This document shows, in pieces, positions 33,375 through 44,604 of a DNA stretch of 64,000 nt. Origin of the DNA: Aquila chrysaetos chrysaetos (Eukaryota; Chordata; Aves; Accipitriformes; Accipitridae). The notes beneath the pieces were generated by a model that made no database searches, had not been told where the DNA came from, and saw only the letters and a list, made by a program, of their open reading frames with translations. The translations under genes and the position numbers were made by a program. The stretch spans positions 23,536,759 through 23,600,758 of the forward strand of contig NC_044012.1 in NCBI RefSeq assembly GCF_900496995.4, written 5' to 3'. Positions within the stretch are counted from its first letter, which is position 1. Each line of letters opens with the position of its first letter.

Positions 33375-36299
33375 GAGGATTTCGAAGATGGTCGGAGCTC
33401 TGGACTGCACACAGCAGGCAGAGCCGGCCAGCAGCAGTCTGGGCCTCTGGCCATACCGGTTGGCAGCGCCAGTGAGGAGCCCCCCGACAGCCAGGAAAGG
33501 ACGTCCGAGCCCCCTTGGGGAGCTGCCACCTGGCATCTCGCAAGGGACAGGCAGAAGTGGGGGGTCTCCAGCTATAACCCCCCAACCCATTTGGTGCCGG
33601 CATGACTGCAGGCTTGTGAGTGTGGCTGTAAGGCTGCAGCACACCCAACCCCCCCAACCCTGGGTTTTTACCCACCACAGCACCCTGCCGAAAGCCCTCC
33701 TGCTTGCCCCAAAGCCAGCGCGGGGATGGGGGACACCCGCAGACCCAGGTCGGCGAGCAAACGGGCAAGCAGGGCTTCGGCTTGGCATTGGGAGGACGTG
33801 CTGGAGTGGAGGAGAGGGTGGGAAGTGAGTAAGTGAACCGGCAACTCAGCTTACGTCCTGCTCTCACTTAGGAAGGCAGACCCCAAGCAGAGCTCCTCAA
33901 CGTGACCAAATGCTTTATTGGGGTTTAAGCAGTCCAGCCTGTGGGAAATAAATAGTGAGGACAAATTGCAGGGAGTAAAACCATTGGCTGGAGGCAGCGA
34001 GTCAGCCCTGAGCCCCTGGTGCATCCCCATACACTGGGCTTAACCCAGAACTGCACCCATGGCTTTGCCATTCCAGGTGCCTGAGATTTTGGAGCTGGGC
34101 ATTCCACTCTGCCTGCTGGGATGCAGAGCAGCATCACAGCACGGTGATGCCAGCAAGGCCACAAATCCACCTGTGGTGACAGCGGGGTCCCCAATGTCCC
34201 CATGCTTGTAGCTTGCAGCATGTGCCAGTGAGGTGCCATTTGCTGGTGCTGCCCATTTCTGGTCCTGTGGCCGGGGACCGGGCATCACCGGGCAGCCTCA
34301 TAGGGTGACACGCTGCCCGTCTCTGCCTTCCCGTGCCACTCTGCCGAGTGGTGTTTCTCTTTCTGGCTGCTTCCCCAGGCCTGGTTCTGGGCAGAGAAGG
34401 AAGCCACTGGCTATTGTTCTTTGTTCTGCGCACAAAGGGCAGCCAGCGCCGCTGAGTTTCCATCCCTCCCGCCTGCGGCCAGGACAAAAGCCTGTCCTGC
34501 CGGGGCTGTGTGCCCCCGCCTTCCAGCCCGCCGGGCACCGCGGTGTCCCTGGCTTGCGGGCGCGCTCCCGCCGCGTGGCGATGAGCTGTGCATGTCTCAT
34601 CACTCCGGCGACTGACTTCAGCTACTAAATAAGAAGCCTGGAGGTTTGGTGAGGTGCCAAGCGCCCGGCTTGTCCCCCATGAGACCCACCGTGGGAGAAT
34701 CGCATCCTGGCTGTGGCAGCTCCAGCCCCCCGGTTGCTCTTGGGATACGCTTTCCGTACCCCTTCTCCCCATCTCGAGATTTCGGGGCTTGCGGCATGAG
34801 TCACGCCGGCTGCCAGTGCCTGAGTACGCACTGATGCTGGTGCATGAATACACCTTGTTCCGGTATCGGGTGGCACTTGGAAAACCATCACTTGGTGGTC
34901 GCCTCCCAGCAGTGGGAGCACAGCACCCGTGGGGCACAGTGGTCCCTGGGGAGCTGAGCCTGTTGGGGACCAGTGGGACACGGTGGTCCTGGGGGAGCTG
35001 AGCCCAGTGCTGGTGACTGGGGACAGAAGAGGCACTTTTCCCACCCCGCCGCACCAGGAGTGGGGTCAAAACACCCCCCGAGGTCCCCTGGGAGCGCAGG
35101 GTGGCATCCAACCTCCCACCACCCTCAGTGCCCCACAGCACTGGGGCTGGCTTGTCCCAGCCCCAGGGCACTGTGGGCAGGAGAAGGGGGAGCCAGTCCA
35201 TCTAACCTCCCCAAGGAGAAATAATCCTGTTTACCTTCCCCTGTGCCTTATCGGGCAGGAGGCCGGTGCCGAGCTGCCGGAGGGGGTTGCGCCATCCTTT
35301 TTTCCCCAGGAAAGGTGGCTTGGCGTCACTGTGGTGCCTTCAGGCCTAATCCACGGGACAAAGCTTTGGAATTATTGCAAATCCTCCAAATCTGGGGGTA
35401 ACAAGCAGCCAGAGAAGAGACTAAATCCATTTGGGAATGGAAGGTTGGGGACAGACCTCGGCTCCATTTTGGGATCTGCCTTTGGGACTTGTCTGCTGGT
35501 GAGCAGACGAGCCCGGTTTCTGCATCCCGTGGGAGCATCCTCACCTGGTGCTTGTGCAAATACCCCCAGGGACCACTTTTCCTCCAGATTTCCCTGACAT
35601 CATTGTGGGTTTACTTGCAAAGCCGAGCCTAAACAAATAAGTCGGGTTTATTGCTCTCTTTACGGTTGGGTTTTACAGCCCCAGCACCTGGTGAGTCACT
35701 GTTATCGTTGCTGCCTGACAGAGAAACCCTGATGTGGGGTGGGGGTGGACCCACCTCCCCATTTGATGTATTTTCGGGAGCAAGGCTGAGAGAGGTGGAA
35801 CAGCAGCGATTGGGGAGCGGGAGCACCCACAGCCGCTCAAGGCAACTGCGGAACTTCCTCAGGCTCCCCTGGGATTGCCATCCTCCGAGGTTCCCAAGGC
35901 TGCCCTGGCATCGCTCACCGGATTTGGATGGGGGACCTCCGGGCATCGCCTCCCACCAGCACTCTACTTCTTCATCCTCATCCTCCTCCACTGCCTCCCG
36001 GAGCTGGGTTGAGCCCCACTCACTGTTGCACCTCCCCTGGGAGCACCATGGTCTCCCAAGCTGCTTTTAGGGGGGGTCTCGGCACCCTCGGCTGGGGCTA
36101 TCACCGCTTGGCAGCGGGCCTGGCACTCGCTGGCTTGCCCTCAGCTTCAGACGGTGCTGAGGCACCTCTGCCCATACTTGCCTCGCCTCGGCTGGCAGCA
36201 GCCCGGTGGGACATGCCCTCGCCTGCTGGAGCCTGCCCGTCCCACAGCCGCGCCGCCAAGATCCCACAGCACACTCCCCCTCGCCCGCCGCCAGCACCA
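33375..36299. other. Intergenic, no gene recognised
   Basis: Between ADGRG5 and the 36.3-kb minisatellite. I see no coding exon with homology; open frames are short and overlap on both strands. Could contain distal regulatory elements of ADGRG1. Confidence 0.55.
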
Positions 36300-36935
36300 G
36301 GGCTTTGAGGAGCTTTTAGGAAGTTTTAGGCCTTTGAGGAGCTTTTAGAGTTTTTAGGAAGTCTTAAAGGGTTTTAAGGAAGTCTTAAAGGGGTTTTTTT
36401 GGAGCTTTTAGGGTTTTAGGAACTTCTAGGGCTTTAGGAAATTTTAGGGCTTTTAGGAGCTTTTAGGGTTTGTAGGAACTATTAGGGCTTTTAGTAACTT
36501 TTAGGGCTTTTAGGAACTTTAGCCATATTTAGGAACTTTTTGGGCTTTAGGAGCTTTTAGGGGTTTTAGGATCTTCTAGGGCTTTTAGGAGCTTTTAGGG
36601 TTTTTAGGAGCTTTTAGGGCTTTTAGGTCTTTTAGGAACTTTTAGGGCTTTAGGAGCTTTTTGGATTTTCAGGAACTATTAGGGCTTTAGGAGCTTTTAG
36701 GGCTTTTAGATCTTTTAGGAACTTATAGGGCTTTAGAAGCTTTTAGGGTTTTTAGGAACTATTAGGCCTTTAAGAGCTTCTGGGGCTTTTAGGAACTTTT
36801 AGTGTTTTTAGGAACTTTTAGGGCTTTTAGGGTTTTGAGGAGCTTTGAGGGTTTTTAGGAAGTTTTACAGCTTTGAGGAACTTTTTAGGGGTTTCAGGAA
36901 CTATTAGGGTTTTCAGGAACTTTTAGGGCTTTGAG
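36300..36935. repeat. 640-bp minisatellite, unit about 19-22 bp, rich in TTAGGG
   Basis: About 30 diverged copies of a unit like AGGAACTTTTAGGGCTTTT or AGGAGCTTTTAGGGTTTTT. The plus strand is almost free of CpG and poor in C, in sharp contrast to the flanking GC-rich sequence. TTAGGG occurs in most units but is not in hexamer tandem, so it is not an interstitial telomere array in the strict sense. Confidence 0.95.
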
Positions 36936-37095
36936 GAACTCCCCAGCTTGAGCAATAAACACTGATCAGGCTGAGTGAGTGCCACCGGCCTGAACCCAAG
37001 GGCATGTGTCCCTTGCAAGGGACAACACAAGGATTTCCTCCCTCTCCCTGCTCAGCCAGTGTCTTTGAAGACAGCAGCACAACCTACCGACTTAC

Positions 37096-37153
37096 AGATA
37101 ATCCCGATAACATCAACAAGTGCAGGCGTCGACCTAAAAATAACGCCTGATAA
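37096..37153 (+). promoter_or_regulatory. Candidate GATA-motif cluster
   Basis: AGATAA at 37096-37101, GATAA at 37106-37110 and TGATAA at 37148-37153 lie in a 60-bp non-repetitive, moderate-GC block between the minisatellite and the ADGRG1 CpG island. Motif evidence only. Confidence 0.3.
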
Positions 37154-38499
37154 CGTCAAGTGCGGACAAAAGGCTCTTTGTTCCATAAACAGCGGCAAAA
37201 ACATCGCCTAAAATGTCCTTTCCTCACTGGGATGCGGGGTCCGCACCTGATCCTCTCTTCCAGGAGGGCCTGATGCTGCAGGAGCCGCCACTGGGTTTAG
37301 CAGAATTATTCCTGGGAGGCAGATTTATGGCATTTCCCGAAGGAGCCGGTCGGGATGACCCACAGCAGGAGGCTTGGCTCGCCGCGATGCTCCCACAGCT
37401 CCGGCTGCTATCAGCGTGTGTTTCCCAGCCGGCCCCGCTCCCCATGGCGTGGGGATGGTTGGGCTTCAAAGGCAGCCGCGTTAGCCACGGTCCGGCTGCA
37501 TGAGGCCGCGTGAGCCGCTTCCCATGGGAGCCTCCTCCCGTGGGAGCCTTTTCCCATGGGAGCCAAGGAAATCTGGGGCGTGGAGCTGGAAATTAAACCA
37601 AGCTGGGGGGCAATGTGAGCATGGGGGATGTCCCCCGCTCTGGAGGTCCCAGCACAGCCATGGCACCTCCGGTGCCTTTTATCTCTATTGCCTTCCCTGC
37701 CAGAGCAGGAGGTTGTTTCCACCCTTCCCCCAGCAGAAAGAAGAGTCTCATTCAAGCCCTTGAAAATATCTGCAAGAGCAACTATTTACCCAGGGCACTT
37801 CCCGGAGCCCTCCCCGCCTGCCCTCCTCCCTCTGCTCCTGGCAGCCCTGGCTTTCTCCCGCCTGGCTGCTTTTCAGGGCACACAAAGGGCTGGCACGGCT
37901 GGATGCAGGCAGCACTTTGCAGCAGCTTTGTCCGCTCCTGCAGCGCCCATCGCTGCCACGATTCTTCCAGCCTCAGCTCCCACCACCGCTGCCACGGCAG
38001 GCTGCCCATCTCTGGCCTTGGGATGGGTGGTGGGAGCCATGTGCCCTGGCCGGGGGGGGGGGTCACATCCAGGCTCCGCAGCCCACATCCCAGCCCACCG
38101 CCTCCAGGGATGTGCCATGGTGGGCATAGGGGACCCCTTCCCCAGCTCCCCCCGGTTCGGGGCCTGGGCTCCTTGCCCTGTTTCTCGCCGCTGTTGTTTC
38201 CTGCAGGGAGCAGGACAGGGTTCACAGGGACACTCCGTCCAGGCTGCTTTCCCATTAATTGTTATTTTTTAATCCCATTTGCAGCCAAGCGTGCAGCCAC
38301 ACAGCTCTGTCCCTCCGCTGGATGCCCGCCAGCCCAGAGTTGAAGGGCGGCAGGATGGGGCACCCCCGGCTCCCGGCTGGCCCCAGCCGTGGTCGCCCAG
38401 TCCAGCCCAGTCCCAAGCCCGCTCCCGGTCCTGGTTTTGGTCCTGGTTTTGATCCTCGACCCGGTGCCGGTGCCGGTGCCGGCCAGGCGGGGTGATGCA

Positions 38500-38960
38500 G
38501 CCCGGTGCCCCCAGGCAGAGCCGGGCTGAGCCGGGCTGAGCCGGGCCGGGATGGGCTGGGCCGGGCACAGCCAGGCAGGTGCCGTGACCGAGGGTCGGTG
38601 ACTCCGCAGCCGCCGCAGCGATCCCGGAGGGTCTTGGAGGGGTCGGTGCGGCGCGACCCCGTCCCGGACCCGCCCCGCTGAGTCACGGCCTGCCCGGGGG
38701 GACGGGGCGGGGCCGGGGGGGCGGGCCCGGTTGTCCCGCTGCACCGAGCCGAGCGCAGCCGGGCTGGGCTGCAAGGTGCCGAGCCGAGCCGCGCCGAGCC
38801 GCGCCGAGCCGTGCCGTGCCGTGCCGTGCCGTGCCGTGCCGTGCCGGGCCGAGCCGAGCCGAGCCGAGCCGAGCGGTGCGGAGCTGAGCCGAGCCGAGCA
38901 CAGGTATCGGGGGCAGCGGGAGCGGCAGAGCCGGGCCGGGGGGGAGGAAGGGCGGGAGGC
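38500..38960 (+). promoter_or_regulatory. CpG-island promoter, likely ADGRG1 first noncoding exon
   Basis: CpG-dense block with GC boxes (GGGGCGGGGCC near 38704) and a perfect AP-1/MARE-type site TGAGTCA at 38679-38685. A plausible exon ends at 38903 with donor CACAG|GTATCG. The next same-strand gene is ADGRG1, whose ATG exon begins with an acceptor at 44556, so this would be a 5' UTR exon about 5.7 kb upstream. ADGRG1 orthologues are known to use multiple alternative first exons. Confidence 0.5.
38777..38899. repeat. Pentanucleotide repeat (GCCGA)n/(GCCGT)n in the CpG island
   Basis: About 24 tandem GCCGN pentamers: GCCGA blocks flank a block of about seven GCCGT. Lies inside or next to the candidate ADGRG1 first exon. 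Pentamer frame shift every unit makes long spurious open frames. Confidence 0.92.
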
Positions 38961-40790
38961 TCCGGTGTTTGCTTTTGGGGTCCCAAAGGCCACGGTAAGG
39001 GGCGCTGCCGGGCTCGCCCTTACTGGGGATACTGGGAGGGGATGCTGCGGGGTCCTCGGTGCGGGCACAGACAGGAGGCGCCCACTGGGTGCGGGGGCGA
39101 GTGGGGTGGGCATCTGTCAGCCCCTGGGGCCAGCCCAGCGGGACTGGGAGGGCACTGGGGCTCTGCGTGGCTGGGACTGGTGCCACTGGGTAGCACCCTG
39201 GAGTGCCCAGCTGGCCGTTGGGGCAGGGAGCAGCCTGTGTGGATGGAGCTAAGGGGTGCTCCGTGGGGGCTTTGGGATGCACCCTGCTCCCAAAGGGATG
39301 GGGACATTTTCCCTCCCTATGCCTGAGTGGTGGGTGCGACGCCTCCATCCGGGCAGGGACCGGGGGGTGTCCCTGCTCATGGCCAGGGCGCGAGTTGTCC
39401 GGTGAAGCCTCCAGCCCCACTAAATGGGGCTCACCCTTGCCTGTCCCAGAGCCACGAAGCCCCCTGAGCCACCCGGGACCAGCTGCACCCAGCTGCTGCC
39501 GGCGGCACAGCTGGGCCCCACGAAGCCCCCGCCGTCGGGCCAGGCCCTGGGGGGGAACCACCAGCGCGCCCCATTCCTCCTCCTCCTCCTCCCTCCTGGC
39601 CAAGGGCGCAGCATCTCCGGGGACCGCTGGTGTCTCGACAGGGTGATCTCCCTCCCCTAAAATGCCTGGTGGGGGCATTCCTCCTGCAACATCTCAGCTT
39701 GCTGCTGCCGGTCCTAGCATGCCACTGCGGGATGCGGGATGCTCTGGGTGCTCCCTGCCCGCAAGCTGCCCAGACTGCCCCTCCAGAGGGACCAGCAAAA
39801 CCCAGCGAGGCCAGCTGGAGAATTGAAATGAAGTCTCCTGGAATAACCTCCTGGCAGCAAGTCCAAATGGCTGTTGAGGAGGGAAGGCAGCCAAAGCTCG
39901 TTTCACGGTCTGAGGGCTGCAGTAACCCCCACCCCCCCGAAGCTCCACCGCCAGTGGGGAGCCAGGAGTGTTTCAGAGATGTGTGGAGGGGGGCAAATCC
40001 TTTAAGCCTGGGTGCGCAGCTACAGTGGGTTTTGCCGTGCCCCTTGCTGGGTTTGCAGCTCCCACGTGAATTAAGCCGGGGACTAAAAAAGCTGCATACT
40101 TGGTTGCAGTCCAGCTCTTAATCCCACAGCCTGGGGGCTGCTATTCACAGAGCAACAGGTTTGCAAGCAACTGCATGTTGCTGGGACGGGGACCCCCAGG
40201 GCTGGCCGTCCCTGCACCTTGCGGTAGCAACTGTGGGTGTTGGAGGGACAGAGTACTGCGGGGTTTGCAGGCAGCGGGCTGGGTGGCTCCTGGTGTGCCA
40301 GTGCCTGTGTGGTACCAGCTGGGCGGCAGCCTGTCGGCGCCTGTTTTTCATGAGGGCTCCGACCCACCAACTCCTTTCCCATCAGCTCACCGACAGCAGA
40401 GGATTGGCAGGGATCCGGGGAGGGGGCCCACGGCCTCTTACCTAGCTCCTCTGGTGCTGCAGAGCTTGTCCCGCCTGTGCTTGGCTTTTCTGCAACCAGA
40501 AAACCCTGCCGGTACCAGGTTCACCCTCGTTGGGCTCCAGGTTGGCTGCTTCCCGTGCCAAATGCCTGGGAGCCTGATTTGGGTTGCGCCTGGGCTGCTC
40601 TGCACCGCCCTGTACGTCCCTTCCCCAGCACCCACGGCATGGGCGGGCGATGGGGACCTTGCTCATGCAGAGGAGAACAAGACCTGGGAGGTGACAGGGT
40701 GTTTTGGGAGCCATTTAAAACCCAGGGGAGTGGTTTGGGTGGAGGGAAGGTGCAATCTGACCCCCAGGAGGAGGCCAAGGCATTGCTCCC

Positions 40791-40836
40791 GAAAAAGGCT
40801 GAGCGGTGGGATCGAAAAAGGCTGAGCGGTGGGATC
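40791..40836. repeat. Exact 23-bp tandem duplication
   Basis: Two identical copies beginning GAAAAAGGCTGAGCGGTGGG, directly adjacent. Recent duplication; no function evident. Confidence 0.95.
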
Positions 40837-43078
40837 GCACTATAAGCACGGCTTTCCGTACCCCCCAAGGCCGGTGACGTGGCGCAGGGTGCCAGGGGAC
40901 AGCCTGCACCACTTTATTCCCATTTCACAACAGCCCTCAATTCGCCGCAGGCATACCTGGTCCTTCACAGACCATTTGCAGCCCCTGCCGAAGCCGCAGG
41001 CTTTGAATACCACCGAGCTGGGTGCCATGTTGCCCAGGTGCTGGAGGAAGTGCTGATTTAGTTTGCTGCGATATTTCTGTCTGTGGTGTTTTTCAGAAAA
41101 TGAAACTTTTTTTTGGATTTTGAATGTTAAGACCCAGCTTTAAGCAAACGCTCCATCTCGAGAGCCTCAGGCACTGGCGGTCCGCCTGTGCCAGCCTCCC
41201 ATCGGCTCTCCCCACGCTTGTTCAGGAAGGGATGGTTGCCAGCGGCTGGCGAAGGACGGATCTGGCAGGGAGCTGTGCCGCTCCCATGGGAATCTTTATC
41301 AGATCTGGTTTTGTCCTGTTGGCAAAACTCAGCTCACGGGTGCTGGGTGTTGTGTGCAACCCCACAGCCCGGGAAAAGCCGAACTGCCGTGCCCCATCCC
41401 ATGGCACAGGCTTGGCACAGCCGGGCTGCCGGAGTGGTGCAGCTGCCGCTCAGCTCCTCGGGCATTAACAAATGTGCCGGGTCGGACCCTGCCGCCCACC
41501 GGTGACGGGAAAGGCTTACATGCCAATGCTGTGAATAACGTGCGTGCTGGCCCCTGCGTGCATGGGCCGCTGGCCAAAGACAAGGGTGCTTTGTGAAGCA
41601 CCCGGGTGACTGATGCTGGGGCATCCCCTTTGTGGGGGGGTCCCCGCTCCAGCCCCAGGGCACATCGTCTGTGGTCCCTCTGATGGGGGCTGGTTGTGCA
41701 AAGCTGTTCTGCATCTTGGGGAGCCTGTCATGGCTTGCCTCTCCGTGCCTCAGTTTCCCCATCCGGTTCCCAAGACCTTGTCTGTGTAACAGGCTGTGAG
41801 TGACGAGCTGTGGGCTCATTAGCATCTCGAGGAACAGAGCATCAGCATATGTTCCTAACAGACCTGGAAGGAAAACAGAGATAAAAGCCCCTGGATCTCC
41901 CCATTTCCGGTGTTTGTTTGAGGCGCCAGAGCATCTTCCCTTCTCCTCGAGGAAACACGTCACGTCCAAAAGTCACATGCCACGTCCAAAATCTTAAATA
42001 CCTGCTGCCAGGTCACCCAGAGAGCACAGTAAGGTGGTAGTAAACACCAAGCTCTCTTCTTTTTCGTGGGTTTTTTAGGGTTTTTTTTTCCCATTTGCCT
42101 CCAGGTTTAGAGGTCGCAATATTATTCCTTGGCCTTTCTTTCAGAAATCAGTGTGTTCTTTTAATGGGAGGGTATAATGCGATGCTCGGGGCTGAGCCTC
42201 CCTCTCTGCCGGTGGCGAGGGAGCCTGGTCCAGTCTGTGTAGCCCCAGTGGTGTCCCTGCCACCTCTTTTTACATCATCTGACTGATTTTGGGGCCAAAA
42301 CAGGAGTTTTTCTATGCGTTATTGTTGTTGGAGGAGCTCACCCCCCAGGCTCTGGCTGGGGCAGCAGGTAAAGCCACCCTGCCTTGGGGATGATGTAGTG
42401 GAGGTAGGGTTGGTGCCTAAATGGGTCTCTGCTTGGTCACTGCGATAGTGCAGGGCTTTTGGAAACGGCTGACACTGGGGAGATGGCCTGGTGGCAGTGG
42501 GGACGTGAGGCATCGCCGGGCAGGGTACCCGGGCGTGGTGATGCCGCGCATCCCCACTGCCACCCAAGGATGGGAAGATGATGGGGCAGGATCCAGCCCC
42601 GGCGTGGGCTCGGTGCATCCGGCTCCCTCCGGTGCTGCTTATCACCAGCACAGATGAGAACTGCGTTTCCCTGCTGCGAAACCAGTTTCGGGGATTTTCT
42701 CTCGCTATTGTTTGGCTCAGGAAACAGCAATCGGCATCGGGGCGAGCAGGACCATATAGGGCTTGGAGGGGAAATACCAGCTCCCCCACCCACATCCCCA
42801 CAGGGATTTCTGGTCCCGGTTGAGTAACGGCTGAAAGGGGCTGATGCTGATCCTGTCCTCTGACCACCCCAATAAAATCCCAACAGAGCCAGCACAGCAA
42901 AATGAGCTGAAGCCTCATTGGGATTCAGCATTCCCCATCCAGAGGGGATGCTTTCCTGGCATGCCGGCTCTGTGCCGTCATGCCACGGTTGGCATTCACG
43001 TGCCACTCCGGTGCTTCTAAGCGATCCAGGTGTTTCCCATCACCACCGGCATTTTGCCACCCTGGATTTGTGCTTTTC

Positions 43079-43114
43079 AGATACACATGCGTGTATACAC
43101 ATGTGCATGTATCT
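43079..43114. repeat. 36-bp near-palindrome
   Basis: AGATACACATGCGTG and its imperfect mirror flank a central TGTATACA; the arms end AGATAC/GTATCT. Alternating purine-pyrimidine. Confidence 0.75.
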
Positions 43115-44220
43115 GCCAGCCCTGTCCACATCCAGCTACTGCTGCCTGTGCTGTACCCTCCCAGTCCACACTGGGAAGCCTCATTAGCACCACACTCAAT
43201 TATACCCATGGCAGCAGGTTAATTAACAACCCGAAGCCCCCATCTTCTAGTGATAAACTGCTGCAAGAAGCAGATAGGGAGGGACAGCGAGTGGGCTGTG
43301 CCCACAGTGACGTGCCGGCACAGGATGTGCCCTGGCTCTGTGCTGGCTAGAGAAACCTCCGGGAGAAGCGCATGCTGGTGGGAGAAACCTGCTAACAGGG
43401 ACGCCTAGGTTTCAAGCAAGCAATTTTTCCCCAACCTTCCCATCTGATAACTCTTGGGTGCCTGGGAGAGCTCACAAGCCTTTGCAGATGATGCTGGTGG
43501 GTGCCCTGGCACCCACTTGCAGCAAACAAAACAGGATTCGGCCACTCAGTGGGTTTCAAGAAGGATACTTTGAGAGCAGCACAGGAGTGGGATGCGGCGG
43601 TGGCACACTGGACGCCGGCTTGGCTTTGGGCATTAGCAAGTGTTCGGCTCTGCCGGCTGGTCCAGCAGCCCCCACTGATGCTGTCCCGCCCTGGGGGGGC
43701 TCCTGCTGGTTGCTGGACCCTGGCAGGATGGGTCCCACCAGCCTCAACCCATTGCTGGGGTGACAGCAGAGCAAGGAGGAGGTGAAGCTCAGTGCATCCC
43801 AGCAGTGTCAGAGATGTGGGTTGTGGCACGGGCAAGGCAGAAAGCACCATGGGAGCGGCTGCAGTGTGAAGGCTGTGGCTGGGTGGAGTGCGTGGGTGCA
43901 GCAACACCTGAGGGTGCTCGGCGCTGGCCTGGGTGCAGGTCACAGGAGCTCTGGCCACATATAAAGACAAAGAAAAGGGTGGTAGAGCAGAGTGCAGGTT
44001 GAAGGGATGGGGAAAGGGGATGTAGAGGACGTTGCCCGGCTGGTCACAAGGGGCAGAAGGGGTTTTGGCAGCGGTGGTTGCTGCGTCGGCATCTCAGGGG
44101 TGAGCCCAGGAGAGCCCATTTCTGCCAGGCTGAAATGACAGAGCGGTTTGCAACGTGCCCAGCTCCTCGGCTAATCTGCAGAAGCTGAAAGCACCCGAGA
44201 AAATAATTTTAGGGCTGGCA

Positions 44221-44270
44221 AATTAGGAAACCACCATTTCCTTCTGTTCCTATCGCTTGTGATAAGAAAC
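44221..44270 (+). promoter_or_regulatory. Candidate GATA/ETS/RUNX-like composite site upstream of ADGRG1
   Basis: Within 50 bp there is an ETS-like GGAA, an AACCACC core related to RUNX sites, two TTCC (reverse ETS) cores and a full TGATAAG at 44260-44266. It lies 290-340 bp before the ADGRG1 ATG-exon acceptor. Human ADGRG1 is known to respond to haematopoietic GATA/ETS/RUNX factors; use here is inferred. Confidence 0.3.
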
Positions 44271-44604
44271 CAAGGCTCAAACCAAAATATGAAGCAGGGA
44301 GATGAAGAGGGGACCCCTCCCGTGGTGAATCATTGGCGGTTAGTGCCTGTGCCGGAGTGGTGGGCCACCCTCTCCGTGCTGAGAGCCTGGCGACCCGTCT
44401 GCCGGCCTCCCCCGTCCTTCCAGCCCCGCGGCTGGGGAGCTGGCCGAGACACCAGCTGGTGTCCTACCAGCACAGCCTTTGCTCTCCATCCCCTGACCCC
44501 ATGGTATGGGTGATACCCAAATACTCATGTGGTCTCTTTCCTTTGTACCCTTCCAGGCTCTGCTTTCTCCTTGGAGGCCAAGCCAAAGCAGAGAGCTGCC
44601 TGGG

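Larger units (their letters stand above)
38961..44556. other. ADGRG1 upstream domain / first intron, no coding exon recognised
   Basis: Only short structural oddities are visible: a 23-bp direct duplication at 40791-40836 and a near-palindrome at 43079-43114. Also a doubled CACGTCCAAAA near 41,960-41,990. No homology-bearing exon seen on either strand. Confidence 0.55.

Noticed and set aside
36300-36935. Interstitial telomere array
   Set aside because: TTAGGG is frequent but spaced by about 20 bp within a different unit, not in hexamer tandem.
38262-39678. Overlapping long open frames on both strands at the 38-39 kb CpG island
   Set aside because: Produced by the GCCGA/GCCGT pentamers (ARHGTARHG-type translations); no homology.
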